Below, piece after piece: positions 9,848 to 16,468 of a stretch of DNA of 35,111 bases. Numbering within the stretch: the first letter of the stretch is position 1; every line of letters begins with the position of its first letter. The position numbers and the translations under genes were made by a program. The notes below the pieces were generated by a model. The model saw only the letters and a list, made by a program, of their open reading frames with translations, did not search any database and had not been told where the DNA came from. Origin of the DNA: Thiorhodococcus minor (lineage in GTDB: Bacteria; Pseudomonadota; Gammaproteobacteria; Chromatiales; Chromatiaceae); assembly GCF_010820565.1 (NCBI RefSeq), contig NZ_JAAIJQ010000062.1, positions 1 to 35,111 of the forward strand, written 5' to 3'.

Positions 9848-10015
9848 CCTAGGCAGAGCTGCCAGCTATCAGCAGTCAGCTTAAAGCCTTGTCCTGGAGC
9901 TGCTTTTCGGCTTTCGGATCGCTCACCCGACGGGTGAGCCGCTGACCGGTGGAAGAATCCGCCAAGTCGCCGATTTCGCTTCGCCGAAGGCTGACGGCCG
10001 CAAGCTAACTGCTCG
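9848..10015 (-). repeat. Dispersed ~160-bp repeat, copy C (inverted)
   Basis: Read on the minus strand this matches copy A (271-425) and copy B (27511-27675). It has the palindromic core CTCACCCGTCGGGTGAG, then AAAGCAGCTCCAGGACAAGG, CTTTAAGCTGACTGCTG and a GCTGGCAGCTCTGCCTAGG end facing the CheB-CheR gene. Relative to copy A it is inverted, and in both copies the GGCAGCTC...CTAGG end faces the signalling cluster. The AGCAGT-end half is more diverged than in A and B. Confidence 0.75.
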
Positions 10016-10500
10016 GTCGAAGTTGAAGGCAGCCTGTCATGGTTTCCAGGCCAACGGATGGACTGCGAAAGCCAGTGTACCCCGCGTCGCGGCCCGCTGG
10101 CGGCAAATTCCAAGCCGTGACGGTTATCCATTTCGCTCGCAGACGTCGCTCCAAAGCCATCGCCACGCTGGAGGGATCCTCGCCAGGACCATCTCCCTGA
10201 AAGGCCGGTGCACTCAGAGGTGTCTGAATAGTGCGCCCCCTGCTGTCGGGGCGCATTCATTCGTCCTCTCGCCAGCGCCAAGGGCGACTATAGTCGCTCG
10301 AGGTCTTTCAACCTAGGTCCGGCGGTTGACCGCTTTGCGCTTCATGCAAGGCCTTGATCACTTTCAAGATCGGGGCGTCCTGCTGGCTCACCCGCCGGGT
10401 GGAGGCCGCCCAAGCGCCGGATCTAGGTTCAAACGACCTCTCAGACTCGCGAAGCTGAGCTGCGGGCGTCGATCATCGATTGGCCCGGTATCCCGCAGCA

Positions 10501-10681
10501 GGTGGACTGCGCTGCGAGACTGTGAGAGTAATCCAAGCGCACCGCGAAGATCGCAGATTGCTGTAGGTTGGGCCGACGCAGGAGGCCCAACAATCAGAGC
10601 GTTAGGCTAGCCGCCATGTTGGGCTTCGTACCTCAGCCCAACCTACGCAGAATTTCTTCACAGTCTCTGCGCTTGTCCACC
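10501..10681. repeat. Nested palindromic repeat (one intergenic repeat inside another)
   Basis: The outer arms are 10501-10528 (GGTGGACTGCGCTGCGAGAC...) and 10656-10681 (CTTCACAGTCTCTGCGCTTG...), which are inverted repeats of each other including the shared GAGACTGTGA. Inside them lies a second palindrome whose arms are GTAGGTTGGGC (10563-10573) and GCCCAACCTAC (10636-10646), with a further inner pair GCCCAACA/TGTTGGGC (10584-10591, 10617-10624). Both types are common non-coding repeats in such genomes. The nesting suggests that one inserted into or grew within the other. Confidence 0.75.
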
Positions 10682-10713
10682 CTCTCGGGAGACAACTGGC
10701 CGAAACGATGATC

Positions 10714-10892
10714 GACGCCTGTCGTTGTAAGTGTTGAGGATGTCGACCTGGGTAATGGGGGCACCCAGATCCGGGCCGAGGATCGCATTGAGGAAATGCA
10801 CCAAGAACGCACGATTGGACTCCGACCCCAGCAGGGCCTTGAACACGCAGTCAATCTTGGGTCGATCTTGGGGGCGATCGGGTGGTGCATCG
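10714..10892 (-). pseudogene. N-terminal fragment of Rpn / PD-(D/E)XK nuclease family transposase-like gene
   Basis: The minus-strand frame reads PKIDCVFKALLGSESNRAF, then LVHFLNAILGPDLGAPITQ and VDILNTYNDR. This is the conserved N-terminus of the Rpn (recombination-promoting nuclease, formerly putative transposase) family. The frame has no clear start codon. It diverges after NDR and runs into the nested palindrome at 10681, so the catalytic nuclease core (the downstream D...ExK) is missing. It is a truncated remnant, perhaps cut by arrival of the palindromic repeat; the remaining fragment cannot be catalytic. The family assignment rests on motif recognition only. Confidence 0.7.
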
Positions 10893-10900
10893 CGGATTTA

Positions 10901-10988
10901 GGGTCAGGTCCCGAATCGTCGCGAGAGCAGTGCGCAACAAAACGACAACCGCCTCTATCCGAGGATGCAACAATTCGAGACCTGCCCC
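10901..10988. repeat. Inverted repeat pair, possible remnant element
   Basis: GGGTCAGGTCCCGAATCGT (10901-10919) and ACAATTCGAGACCTGCCCC (10970-10988) are imperfect inverted repeats with about 50 bases between them and no gene inside. The pair lies between the Rpn fragment and the PIN toxin gene. It could be the two ends of a deleted mobile element; no transposase is visible. Confidence 0.45.
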
Positions 10989-11012
10989 CCTTTCGTGCCC
11001 CCCCTTTCGCGG

Positions 11013-11477
11013 TCAGCTCCCAACAGCAAAGGGCAAGAGGTCGAGCGCATCCGCGGGCGTCACAATGCGGACGTCTGGGACTGCGGTGACCGAGAGGTCG
11101 AGCAGATCCTGATCTCCAGATACGATCCAGGATGCCCGGGCCGCCAAGGCTGTGTGAATGAACTTGTCGTCGTCGGGGTCCCGACAATAGGTTTGGGTCG
11201 CCAGGCTCGCCGGGATTTCCACCCAGTCGGCCGCAGCGCCGAGGTCGTGCAGGATGCCCTGGCGCAGCTCCCGACTGACATAGCGATCGAACTTCGGTTT
11301 CATCAACCGGGTTTCGAGCTCGGCGAAGGTATCGGGCGAGAAGATCGGCACGCCCGCCGCAAGGGCCAGTCTGGTTAGTCGTCCAGGCGCCCCGGCCGGA
11401 TTGAGCGCGCCGCTGATCCAGACATTGGTGTCGATGACCAACCGATAGGTCGCCCGCCGGCCGGACTCAACTCTCAT
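11013..11477 (-). CDS. PIN-domain toxin of a type II toxin-antitoxin pair
   Basis: A protein of about 154 residues of the PIN nuclease family (COG1569-type putative toxins), expected to cleave RNA with a metal cluster of acidic residues. Asp16 lies in LVIDTNVWISG. Further acidic positions lie in PDTFAELETRL and in the C-terminal DPDDDKFIHTALAA and VSGDQDLL motifs, so the active site looks complete. Its ATG overlaps the end of the antitoxin gene by 11 bases, the usual coupling for such modules. The length is normal for this subgroup. Expression should be autoregulated by the antitoxin-toxin complex, by analogy with Phd/YefM systems; no operator was identified. Confidence 0.85.
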   Translation of the reverse strand: MRVESGRRATYRLVIDTNVWISGALNPAGAPGRLTRLALAAGVPIFSPDTFAELETRLMKPKFDRYVSRELRQGILHDLGAAADWVEIPASLATQTYCRDPDDDKFIHTALAARASWIVSGDQDLLDLSVTAVPDVRIVTPADALDLLPFAVGS

Positions 11478-11718
11478 CGCTGAGCAGGTCGTCCAGTGTC
11501 TCCGGCGTTAGCCCGGCGCGACTCGCCGCCTCGGCAGCCTCATCCATGCGGTGCCGCAGACGGTTAGCGTAGAAGGCGCGCATGTCTTCATAGTCCTGCG
11601 CGCTGACCAGAACGCCGACCACGCGGGCGTGACGCATCACACGCACGGGCTCACGCTGGGCTCGGTCGAGGAGCTCTCCGAAGTGGATCTCGGCCTCGTT
11701 GGCCGACATGGTTTGCAT
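11467..11718 (-). CDS. Phd/YefM-type antitoxin
   Basis: A small protein of about 83 residues. The N-terminal half (SANEAEIHFGELLDRAQREP, then VRVMRHARVVGVLVSAQDYE) fits the Phd/YefM DNA-binding antitoxin fold. The C-terminal helix (MDEAAEAASRAGLTPETLDD) is the part expected to cover the toxin active site. It is the first gene of the pair and overlaps the PIN toxin gene by 11 bases. The start could also be the ATG three codons later (11709). It probably binds its own promoter in the 11719-11760 region. The pair lies downstream of cbbO with the same orientation but with a ~300-base gap, so it is probably an independent unit. Confidence 0.85.
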   Translation of the reverse strand: MQTMSANEAEIHFGELLDRAQREPVRVMRHARVVGVLVSAQDYEDMRAFYANRLRHRMDEAAEAASRAGLTPETLDDLLSDES

Positions 11719-12017
11719 GACTAAGCCGCCCTAATTGCCGTTAAGCCTGCCGGTAGGCTAGTCAAATCGTGCGGTTCGCACAAATCGACCGACGTCGGGT
11801 GGGACGGGATCAGGGTACGGCGAGAGCCTCGAGCGCCGCACTTGCAACTGCCTGACGAAAGGCCAAATGACGCGCGCGAAGTGCAGAGACCACCACTGGC
11901 TCAGCTTGCGGCTTCTGGTCGACCTGGAGGCCGACCCTCCCAGCGGCCCCGCGCAGGAGCTCGAATGCCCTTCGCTCCCTTGCGGTTCCAATCGTTCGAT
12001 CTGAACGAGACCCGCTC
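11719..12017. other. Intergenic gap between cbbO and antitoxin gene
   Basis: No confident gene is present. A minus-strand frame at about 11815-11995 (FELLRGAAGRVGLQVDQ...) is open for some 55 codons with plausible codon use but has no start codon and no family I recognise; it may be a decayed fragment. At 11977-11995, CCCTTGCGGTTCCAA resembles the GAACCGCAAAGGCGC repeat end seen in the cbb operon, but the match is weak. Confidence 0.4.
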
Positions 12018-14393
12018 CTAGCCCGTCAGCGCCGCAAACACCGCAGGCAGCCGCTCGGGCAGCCGCTCGACCTGGTCGACGATGGAGTAGCCGTTCTCGC
12101 CGAAGATGCGGGCGACGTAGCGGTCGGCGTCCGGATCCAGGGTCAGACAGTAGGTGTGGATACCGCGCATGCGCAGGTCCTCGACCGCCTTCTTGGCGTC
12201 GTGCCTCAGGTACTGCGGGTCGCGCTCGTCGATGTCGGCGGGCTCGCCGTCGGTGACGAGCAGGACCAGGCGTTTCTGGGCCGGCTGCTGGGTGAGGTGC
12301 CAGCCGGCGTGGCGGAGTGCCGCGCCCATGCGGGTGGAGAGACCGCCCTTCATGCCGGCCATGCGCGACTTGGCATCGTCGTCATAGGGCTGGTTGAAGT
12401 CCTTGAAGCGGTAGTACTGGACGTCGTGGCGGCCATCCGAGGCGAAGCCGTGCACGGCGAAGTTGTCGCCGATGGAGTCGATGGCCCAGGCCAGCAGACC
12501 GGTGGACTCGCGGGTGAGGTCGAGAATGCTGGAGGCCTCCTCATAGCCGGGCTCGCCTTCCTTGACGCCGATCTTCTCGTTGGTGGACTCGGACAGGTCC
12601 ATGAGCACCACGATGGAGAGGTCGCGGATGTGCCTGTTGATGCGGATGTTGATGCGCGGGTCCGGCATGACGCCGCGGCGGATGTCGATCATGGCGCGCA
12701 CGGCGGCATTCAGGTCCAGCTCCTCGCCTTCCTCGTAGCCGCGCCGGCGCACGATGCCTTGCGGCTGGAGCGCGTCGATCAGGTGGCGGATGCGGCTCGC
12801 GACCGGCTTGTGCTTGGTGAGGATCTCGTCCATCAGCTCCGGATCGCCACGGCCCTGACGGCGCTCGAGGATGGTCGCCCAGTCCGGCCGGTAGAGCTGA
12901 ACGTGATAGTCCCACTCCTGGTAGTGGTAGGGCTCGGAGACCGGCTCCTTGCCCTCCAGCTCGTTGATGGTGCAGGCCTCCTGGTCCAGCCAGAAGGGGG
13001 TCGAGAGGGTCCAGATCTCCTGGGCATCGTCGCCGGCCAGCTCGCAGTCGAGCTCGTTGACCATCTCCAGGACGCTGACGTTGCGCCGCACCTGCTGCTG
13101 TGAGGCCGGCAGATAGTCCACGCCACGGGTGACGAAGAGGTTCTCGTCGAAATCCCAGACGCAATCGTTGTCGTCCCGATAAGGAAGCGGCATGTCTTCG
13201 AGCACGCGCAGGCTAGGGACGGCGGCGACCTGGATGGCGCGGTTGTAGAAGTCCACGCCGGCGAGCCAGCTGATGCGGTTGTCGTCTGCCCGCTCGTCCA
13301 GCGCCTTTCGGAAGTCGGCCGCGGCTTCATCGACCAAGGGCTCCGAGTCCTTGTAGTCCGCGTCTAACAAGGCCCGCGCCAAGCGCATCATGAGGTCGAG
13401 CAGCGGATGCAGCTGAGCAGACTCTCCCTCCTCCGGCGGCGCGGTGAAGAACTGCAGCCACAGCTTCTTGAGACCCGGGAACTCGCGGATGGCGAGCGCC
13501 TCGATGCGGGCATCCTCGAACAGCTCGATGAAGATGCGCTGGACCGGGTTGAGCTGCTCGGCGCTCATGGGCTGGGTGGTATAGACCATGTGCGCGGCGC
13601 AGTGGGCGGCGGCGGCGCGGTAGAGCTCCATCCCCGAGATGCCGCGCCAGGCGTCGAAGGCATCCGGCAGGTGGATCTGAAAGTCCTCGATGAAGGGCTT
13701 GAAGCCGGTGCGCGACTCATAGTCGCCCGAGGTCGGGCGCATGAAGAAGGCACGCGCCCAGAGCGCGCGCAGATAGAAGTTGAGCTTGCGCTGGTTGTCG
13801 ACGAAGAGGGTCCCCCGCCGCTCCTTCTGGAGCACCGAGCGCGAGGATTCGGTCTGTAGCCCGAAGTAGGCCATCTGGCCATCGAGATCTCGTGCATGCG
13901 CCTGAGCGCCCCAGAGCGCCCAGCGGCGGAGACCGCCGAGGGTCAGCTTGGAGAGCAGCTCGTCCATGTTCTCCATCATCGGCCGCAGACCGCGCGGGGC
14001 CTTGCCGGCGAGCTGATGGAGCAGGTTCAGATAGCCGCGCATCACCTCGAAGTCGCCCAGCCGGCTGGCGGCCAGGGGCATGTTGGCCATCATCAGGGTG
14101 ATGACCGTCCCCGAGGTGTGGGAGGACAGCTTCATCAGGGAGCTGACGATGTCCGGGATGATGTCCTCGCCGACCTCCTTGACCACCCCCGGCATCTCCT
14201 GGACATAGGTCAGGACCAGGTCGCGGCCCTTGTTGAGGGTGCACATGGCCTTGATGCCGGTGAGGTAGTGCTCGAGCCCCCGCGGGGACATGACACGCGC
14301 AGCCTCTTGATAGCTCGACTCCAGCGCCTGAGCGTGCTCGTGCTCTGGGTCGGCTTTGAGACAGGAAAGGTATTCGCTGAAGTCGATGCTCAT
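12018..14393 (-). CDS. cbbO: CbbO, VWA-domain subunit of the RuBisCO activase
   Basis: A protein of about 791 residues. CbbO pairs with the AAA+ protein CbbQ to remodel inhibited RuBisCO; the von Willebrand A domain recruits the complex to the enzyme. The C-terminal VWA domain carries a MIDAS motif DLSES (near residue 598), with supporting VLLVTDGEPADIDERDP near the end. The N-terminal part is the long helical region typical of CbbO/NorD-like proteins. The ATG at 14393 (MSIDFSEYL) is preferred: a longer frame from a TTG at 14411 would be encoded by the adjacent inverted repeat. That repeat starts only 6 bases upstream of the ATG, so the original ribosome site has apparently been displaced. 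It is the last gene of cbbLSQO. Confidence 0.95.
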   Translation of the reverse strand: MSIDFSEYLSCLKADPEHEHAQALESSYQEAARVMSPRGLEHYLTGIKAMCTLNKGRDLVLTYVQEMPGVVKEVGEDIIPDIVSSLMKLSSHTSGTVITLMMANMPLAASRLGDFEVMRGYLNLLHQLAGKAPRGLRPMMENMDELLSKLTLGGLRRWALWGAQAHARDLDGQMAYFGLQTESSRSVLQKERRGTLFVDNQRKLNFYLRALWARAFFMRPTSGDYESRTGFKPFIEDFQIHLPDAFDAWRGISGMELYRAAAAHCAAHMVYTTQPMSAEQLNPVQRIFIELFEDARIEALAIREFPGLKKLWLQFFTAPPEEGESAQLHPLLDLMMRLARALLDADYKDSEPLVDEAAADFRKALDERADDNRISWLAGVDFYNRAIQVAAVPSLRVLEDMPLPYRDDNDCVWDFDENLFVTRGVDYLPASQQQVRRNVSVLEMVNELDCELAGDDAQEIWTLSTPFWLDQEACTINELEGKEPVSEPYHYQEWDYHVQLYRPDWATILERRQGRGDPELMDEILTKHKPVASRIRHLIDALQPQGIVRRRGYEEGEELDLNAAVRAMIDIRRGVMPDPRINIRINRHIRDLSIVVLMDLSESTNEKIGVKEGEPGYEEASSILDLTRESTGLLAWAIDSIGDNFAVHGFASDGRHDVQYYRFKDFNQPYDDDAKSRMAGMKGGLSTRMGAALRHAGWHLTQQPAQKRLVLLVTDGEPADIDERDPQYLRHDAKKAVEDLRMRGIHTYCLTLDPDADRYVARIFGENGYSIVDQVERLPERLPAVFAALTG

Positions 14394-14399
14394 CTTTAG

Positions 14400-14867
14400 T
14401 TTGAACCGCAAAGGCGCAAAGAGCGCAAAGATTCTTAATTGGAGAGGATCACGCGTTGAATACCCTGTCGAAGTACTTGGACCTTGAAGTTGATCAAGAG
14501 GCCAAGCGGGTGTCGGAGCGTCTTGAGATAGGAGAGCAGCTGGGCCTTGTGGATTGGCAATAGCGCATCGACTGCCTTGAGCTCGACAATCAACGAGCGA
14601 CCTACCAGCAAGTCCAGCTTGCCTTCACCAACGAGCACACCCTTGTATTCGACAGCCACACCAAGTTGGCGCTGATACTCGATTCCTCGACCTTGTAGCT
14701 CGACCGCTAAGGCTGCCTCATAGACGCTTTCGAGAAACCCAGGCCCAAGATACCGATGCACCTCGATCGCAGCACCGATGGTCGCGTGCGCCAATTCCTC
14801 GATTTCCCGATTCGGCTCATTCCTAGAATTCAATTCCCTTTGCGTCCTTCGCGCCTTTGCGGTTCAA
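14400..14867. mobile_element. Inverted-repeat-bounded unit carrying a GxxExxY gene
   Basis: The left end 14400-14430 (TTTGAACCGCAAAGGCGC...) and right end 14837-14867 (...GCGCCTTTGCGGTTCAAA) are inverted repeats matching at about 28 of 31 positions. The only gene inside is the GxxExxY protein gene. The unit fills the whole cbbQ-cbbO gap: it ends about 6 bases after the cbbQ stop and starts 6 bases before the cbbO ATG. The same ends flank a second, gene-less unit at 16289-16464. No transposase is present, so mobility is inferred from the repeats and position. Confidence 0.7.
14435..14833 (-). CDS. GxxExxY protein, PD-(D/E)XK nuclease-like
   Basis: A protein of about 132 residues of the GxxExxY family (TIGR04256). 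The naming motif is G32-F-L-E35-S-V-Y38 within GPGFLESVYEAAL. A PD-(D/E)XK-type core is visible as D74 (GKLDLLV) and E84-L-K86 (LIVELKAV), so a nuclease-like fold with intact acidic residues is likely. The biological role of the family is not established. The start is a TTG at 14833 preceded by AAGGGA; no in-frame ATG lies near the N-terminus. It has the same orientation as cbbQ and cbbO but is foreign to the usual cbb operon. The immediate inverted repeats on both sides mark it as an insertion. Confidence 0.85.
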   Translation of the reverse strand: MNSRNEPNREIEELAHATIGAAIEVHRYLGPGFLESVYEAALAVELQGRGIEYQRQLGVAVEYKGVLVGEGKLDLLVGRSLIVELKAVDALLPIHKAQLLSYLKTLRHPLGLLINFKVQVLRQGIQRVILSN

Positions 14868-14873
14868 AGCTCC

Positions 14874-15680
14874 TCAGAAGTAGGTATTGACGGCCGCGTC
14901 CAAGGTATCGCGCATGTCCGGGTCGTCCGTCAGCGGGCCGACGAGGGCCATTTGGGCGGCGGACTGGGGCTCGACGCCCTGGGCGATGAGCTGGGCGGCG
15001 TAGACCAGGAGTCGGGTGGACATGCCTTCGTCGAGGCCGTGGCCCTTAAGGTTGCGGCTGCGGTGGGCGATCTGGACCAGCTTTTCGGCGGTCGGCTGAT
15101 CCACCCCGCCCTCGTGGGCGATGATCTCGGACTCGATCTCGGCAGTCGGGTAGTCGAAGTCGAGCGCGCCGAAACGCTGCTTGGTGGACTGCTTCAGGTC
15201 CTTCATGAGGCTCTGATAGCCGGGGTTGTAGGAGATGACGATCTGGAAGTCCGGGTGTGCCTCGACCAGCTCGCCCTTCTTCTCGAGCGGCAGGGTGCGG
15301 CGGTGGTCGGTCAGGGGGTGGATGACGACCGTGGTGTCTTGGCGGGCCTCGACGACCTCGTCGAGATAGCAGATGGCGCCGAGGCGGGCGGCGACGGTGA
15401 GCGGACCGTCCTGCCATTTGGTGCCGTTGATGTCGAGCAGGAAGCGTCCGACCAGGTCGGAGGCGGTCATGTCCTCGTTGCAGGCCACGGTGATGAGCGG
15501 CTTGCCGAGCTTCCAGGCCATGTATTCGACGAAGCGGGTCTTACCGCAGCCGGTCGGCCCCTTGAGCATGACCGGCATCCGCGCGTCGTAGGCCGCCTGG
15601 TACATGGCGACTTCGTTGTGGACTGGACAATAGTAGGGCTCTTGCTGAATCAGGTATTGGTCGCGATCGATGTCTGACAT
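14874..15680 (-). CDS. cbbQ: CbbQ, AAA+ ATPase subunit of the RuBisCO activase
   Basis: A protein of about 268 residues of the MoxR/NorQ-type AAA+ family. It forms hexamers that, with CbbO, release inhibitory sugar phosphates from form I RuBisCO. Walker A is [10 protein letters not shown] (41-50) and Walker B is [10 protein letters not shown] (about 103-112). Sensor-1 lies in VISYNPGYQ. It is the third gene of the operon, separated from cbbS by about 230 bases that include an intrinsic terminator and a palindromic repeat. Transcription into cbbQ therefore probably depends on read-through or a separate promoter. The length is normal and the sequence looks intact. Confidence 0.96.
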   Translation of the reverse strand: MSDIDRDQYLIQQEPYYCPVHNEVAMYQAAYDARMPVMLKGPTGCGKTRFVEYMAWKLGKPLITVACNEDMTASDLVGRFLLDINGTKWQDGPLTVAARLGAICYLDEVVEARQDTTVVIHPLTDHRRTLPLEKKGELVEAHPDFQIVISYNPGYQSLMKDLKQSTKQRFGALDFDYPTAEIESEIIAHEGGVDQPTAEKLVQIAHRSRNLKGHGLDEGMSTRLLVYAAQLIAQGVEPQSAAQMALVGPLTDDPDMRDTLDAAVNTYF

Positions 15681-15749
15681 GAGTGCAGGTCCTATCTCAA
15701 GGTGCGGCGTGCGCGCTTGGTGTGTGATGGCCTCGCTTGCCGCGCATTC

Positions 15750-15829
15750 GTAGGGTGGACAAGCGTAGCGCAGTCCACCGGCGCCGGTACGGAACTTGGT
15801 GGACTGCCCTATCGCTTGTCCACCCTACC
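15750..15829. repeat. GTAGGGTGGACAAGCG-type palindromic repeat
   Basis: The arms GTAGGGTGGACAAGCGTAGC (15750-15769) and ...ATCGCTTGTCCACCCTAC (to 15828) form a long palindrome. Internal GTCCACC/GGTGGAC segments (15773-15779, 15798-15804) strengthen it. It lies in the cbbS-cbbQ gap, downstream of the cbbS terminator. Related copies are at 4717-4800 and in the outer arms of 10501-10681. Confidence 0.8.
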
Positions 15830-15843
15830 GGCTCGGGCGGCCG

Positions 15844-15886
15844 GCAAAACAAAGCCCCTGCCCCTTCATGTCAGGAAGCAGGGGCT
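15844..15886 (-). terminator. Intrinsic terminator after cbbS
   Basis: On the minus strand a perfect 9-bp stem, AGCCCCTGC (15886-15878) and GCAGGGGCT (15861-15853), with a 16-base loop is followed at once by TTGTTTTG. It starts about 28 bases after the cbbS stop codon. It should end most transcripts after cbbLS and lower expression of cbbQO relative to the RuBisCO subunits. Confidence 0.85.
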
Positions 15887-15914
15887 CCGTTAGCCGCGGT
15901 CGAATGCCTCGTGC

Positions 15915-16271
15915 TTAGACGGGCTTGCCGCGGAAGACGACCATCTCGGCGCCCTTGGACTGGGCGTAGTTGTCGAAGCCGATCAGACGCACGTGGTTGT
16001 CGGGGTGCGCCTTATGGCAGGCCTCGGCCTCGGCCAGGACGGTATCCACGTCGGTCTCGCCGAACATCGGCAGCTTCCACATGTACCAATAATGATCGAA
16101 GGCGTTCTCCGGCTCGGTGTGCTCGACGGCCGGGTTCCAGCCCTTGGAGATGATGTACTCGACCTGCTTACGGATCTGCTCCTGATCCATGGCCGGCAGA
16201 TAGGAGAAGGTCTCGAACTTACGGCTGTTCACGTCTTCGAGACTGGAGGTGTAGTCCTGCATTTCGCTCAT
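15915..16271 (-). CDS. cbbS: RuBisCO small subunit, form IA
   Basis: The small subunit of form I ribulose-1,5-bisphosphate carboxylase/oxygenase, about 118 residues; it caps the L8 core to give L8S8. The conserved stretch [13 protein letters not shown], then [28 protein letters not shown] and [15 protein letters not shown] are all present. The N-terminus [19 protein letters not shown] has the extension seen in the noncarboxysomal IAq group, which fits the downstream cbbQ-cbbO. It lies 3' of cbbL, but a ~176-bp inverted-repeat element separates them where normally there is a short spacer. An intrinsic terminator follows. Confidence 0.97.
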   Translation of the reverse strand: MSEMQDYTSSLEDVNSRKFETFSYLPAMDQEQIRKQVEYIISKGWNPAVEHTEPENAFDHYWYMWKLPMFGETDVDTVLAEAEACHKAHPDNHVRLIGFDNYAQSKGAEMVVFRGKPV

Positions 16272-16288
16272 TTGATGTGCACCTGAAA

Positions 16289-16464
16289 TTTGAACCGCAA
16301 AGGCGCGAAGGTCGCAAAGATCTCTTTTGATGACTGATTCGCTGAAACCTTCAAGCCCAGGCGGTTGAAACAGTTGGAATCGGAGATGTCGTTCTCGATT
16401 GACCGCTCAGCGCAGCAGGCACCTGCTGAAAGAACCTTCGTGCCCTTTGCGCCTTTGCGGTTCG
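16289..16464. repeat. Gene-less inverted-repeat element between cbbL and cbbS
   Basis: The left end TTTGAACCGCAAAGGCGC... (16289-16319) and right end ...GCGCCTTTGCGGTTCGA (to 16464) are inverted repeats of the same type that bound the GxxExxY unit at 14400-14867. About 115 bases lie between the ends, with no gene. The element begins 17 bases before the cbbS ATG and ends 4 bases after the cbbL stop. It is either a deletion derivative of a GxxExxY-type unit or a non-autonomous relative. It could fold into a large hairpin in the cbbLS mRNA. Confidence 0.75.
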
Positions 16465-16468
16465 ACTC

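Larger units (their letters stand above)
9839..10713. other. Gene-free, repeat-rich intergenic region
   Basis: No protein frame here has recognisable features. Contents: dispersed-repeat copy C (9848-10015); a compact hairpin TGCGCCCC (10232-10239) with GGGGCGCA (10248-10255), which lacks a convincing T-run; a fragment resembling the repeat's palindromic core (CTCACCCGCCGGGTGG near 10388); and the nested palindrome 10501-10681. The promoter of the signalling cluster should lie somewhere in the first part, but I cannot pick out -35/-10 boxes with confidence. Confidence 0.6.

Noticed and set aside
271-10015. A true composite transposon around the signalling genes
   Set aside because: No transposase or target duplication is seen and the repeats are short. 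Kept as an observation about bracketing repeats only.
10633-11187. Minus-strand frame of 184 codons covering the Rpn fragment and the inverted repeat
   Set aside because: It reads the Rpn fragment in a different frame, overlaps the 3' end of the PIN toxin gene and has no recognisable motif.
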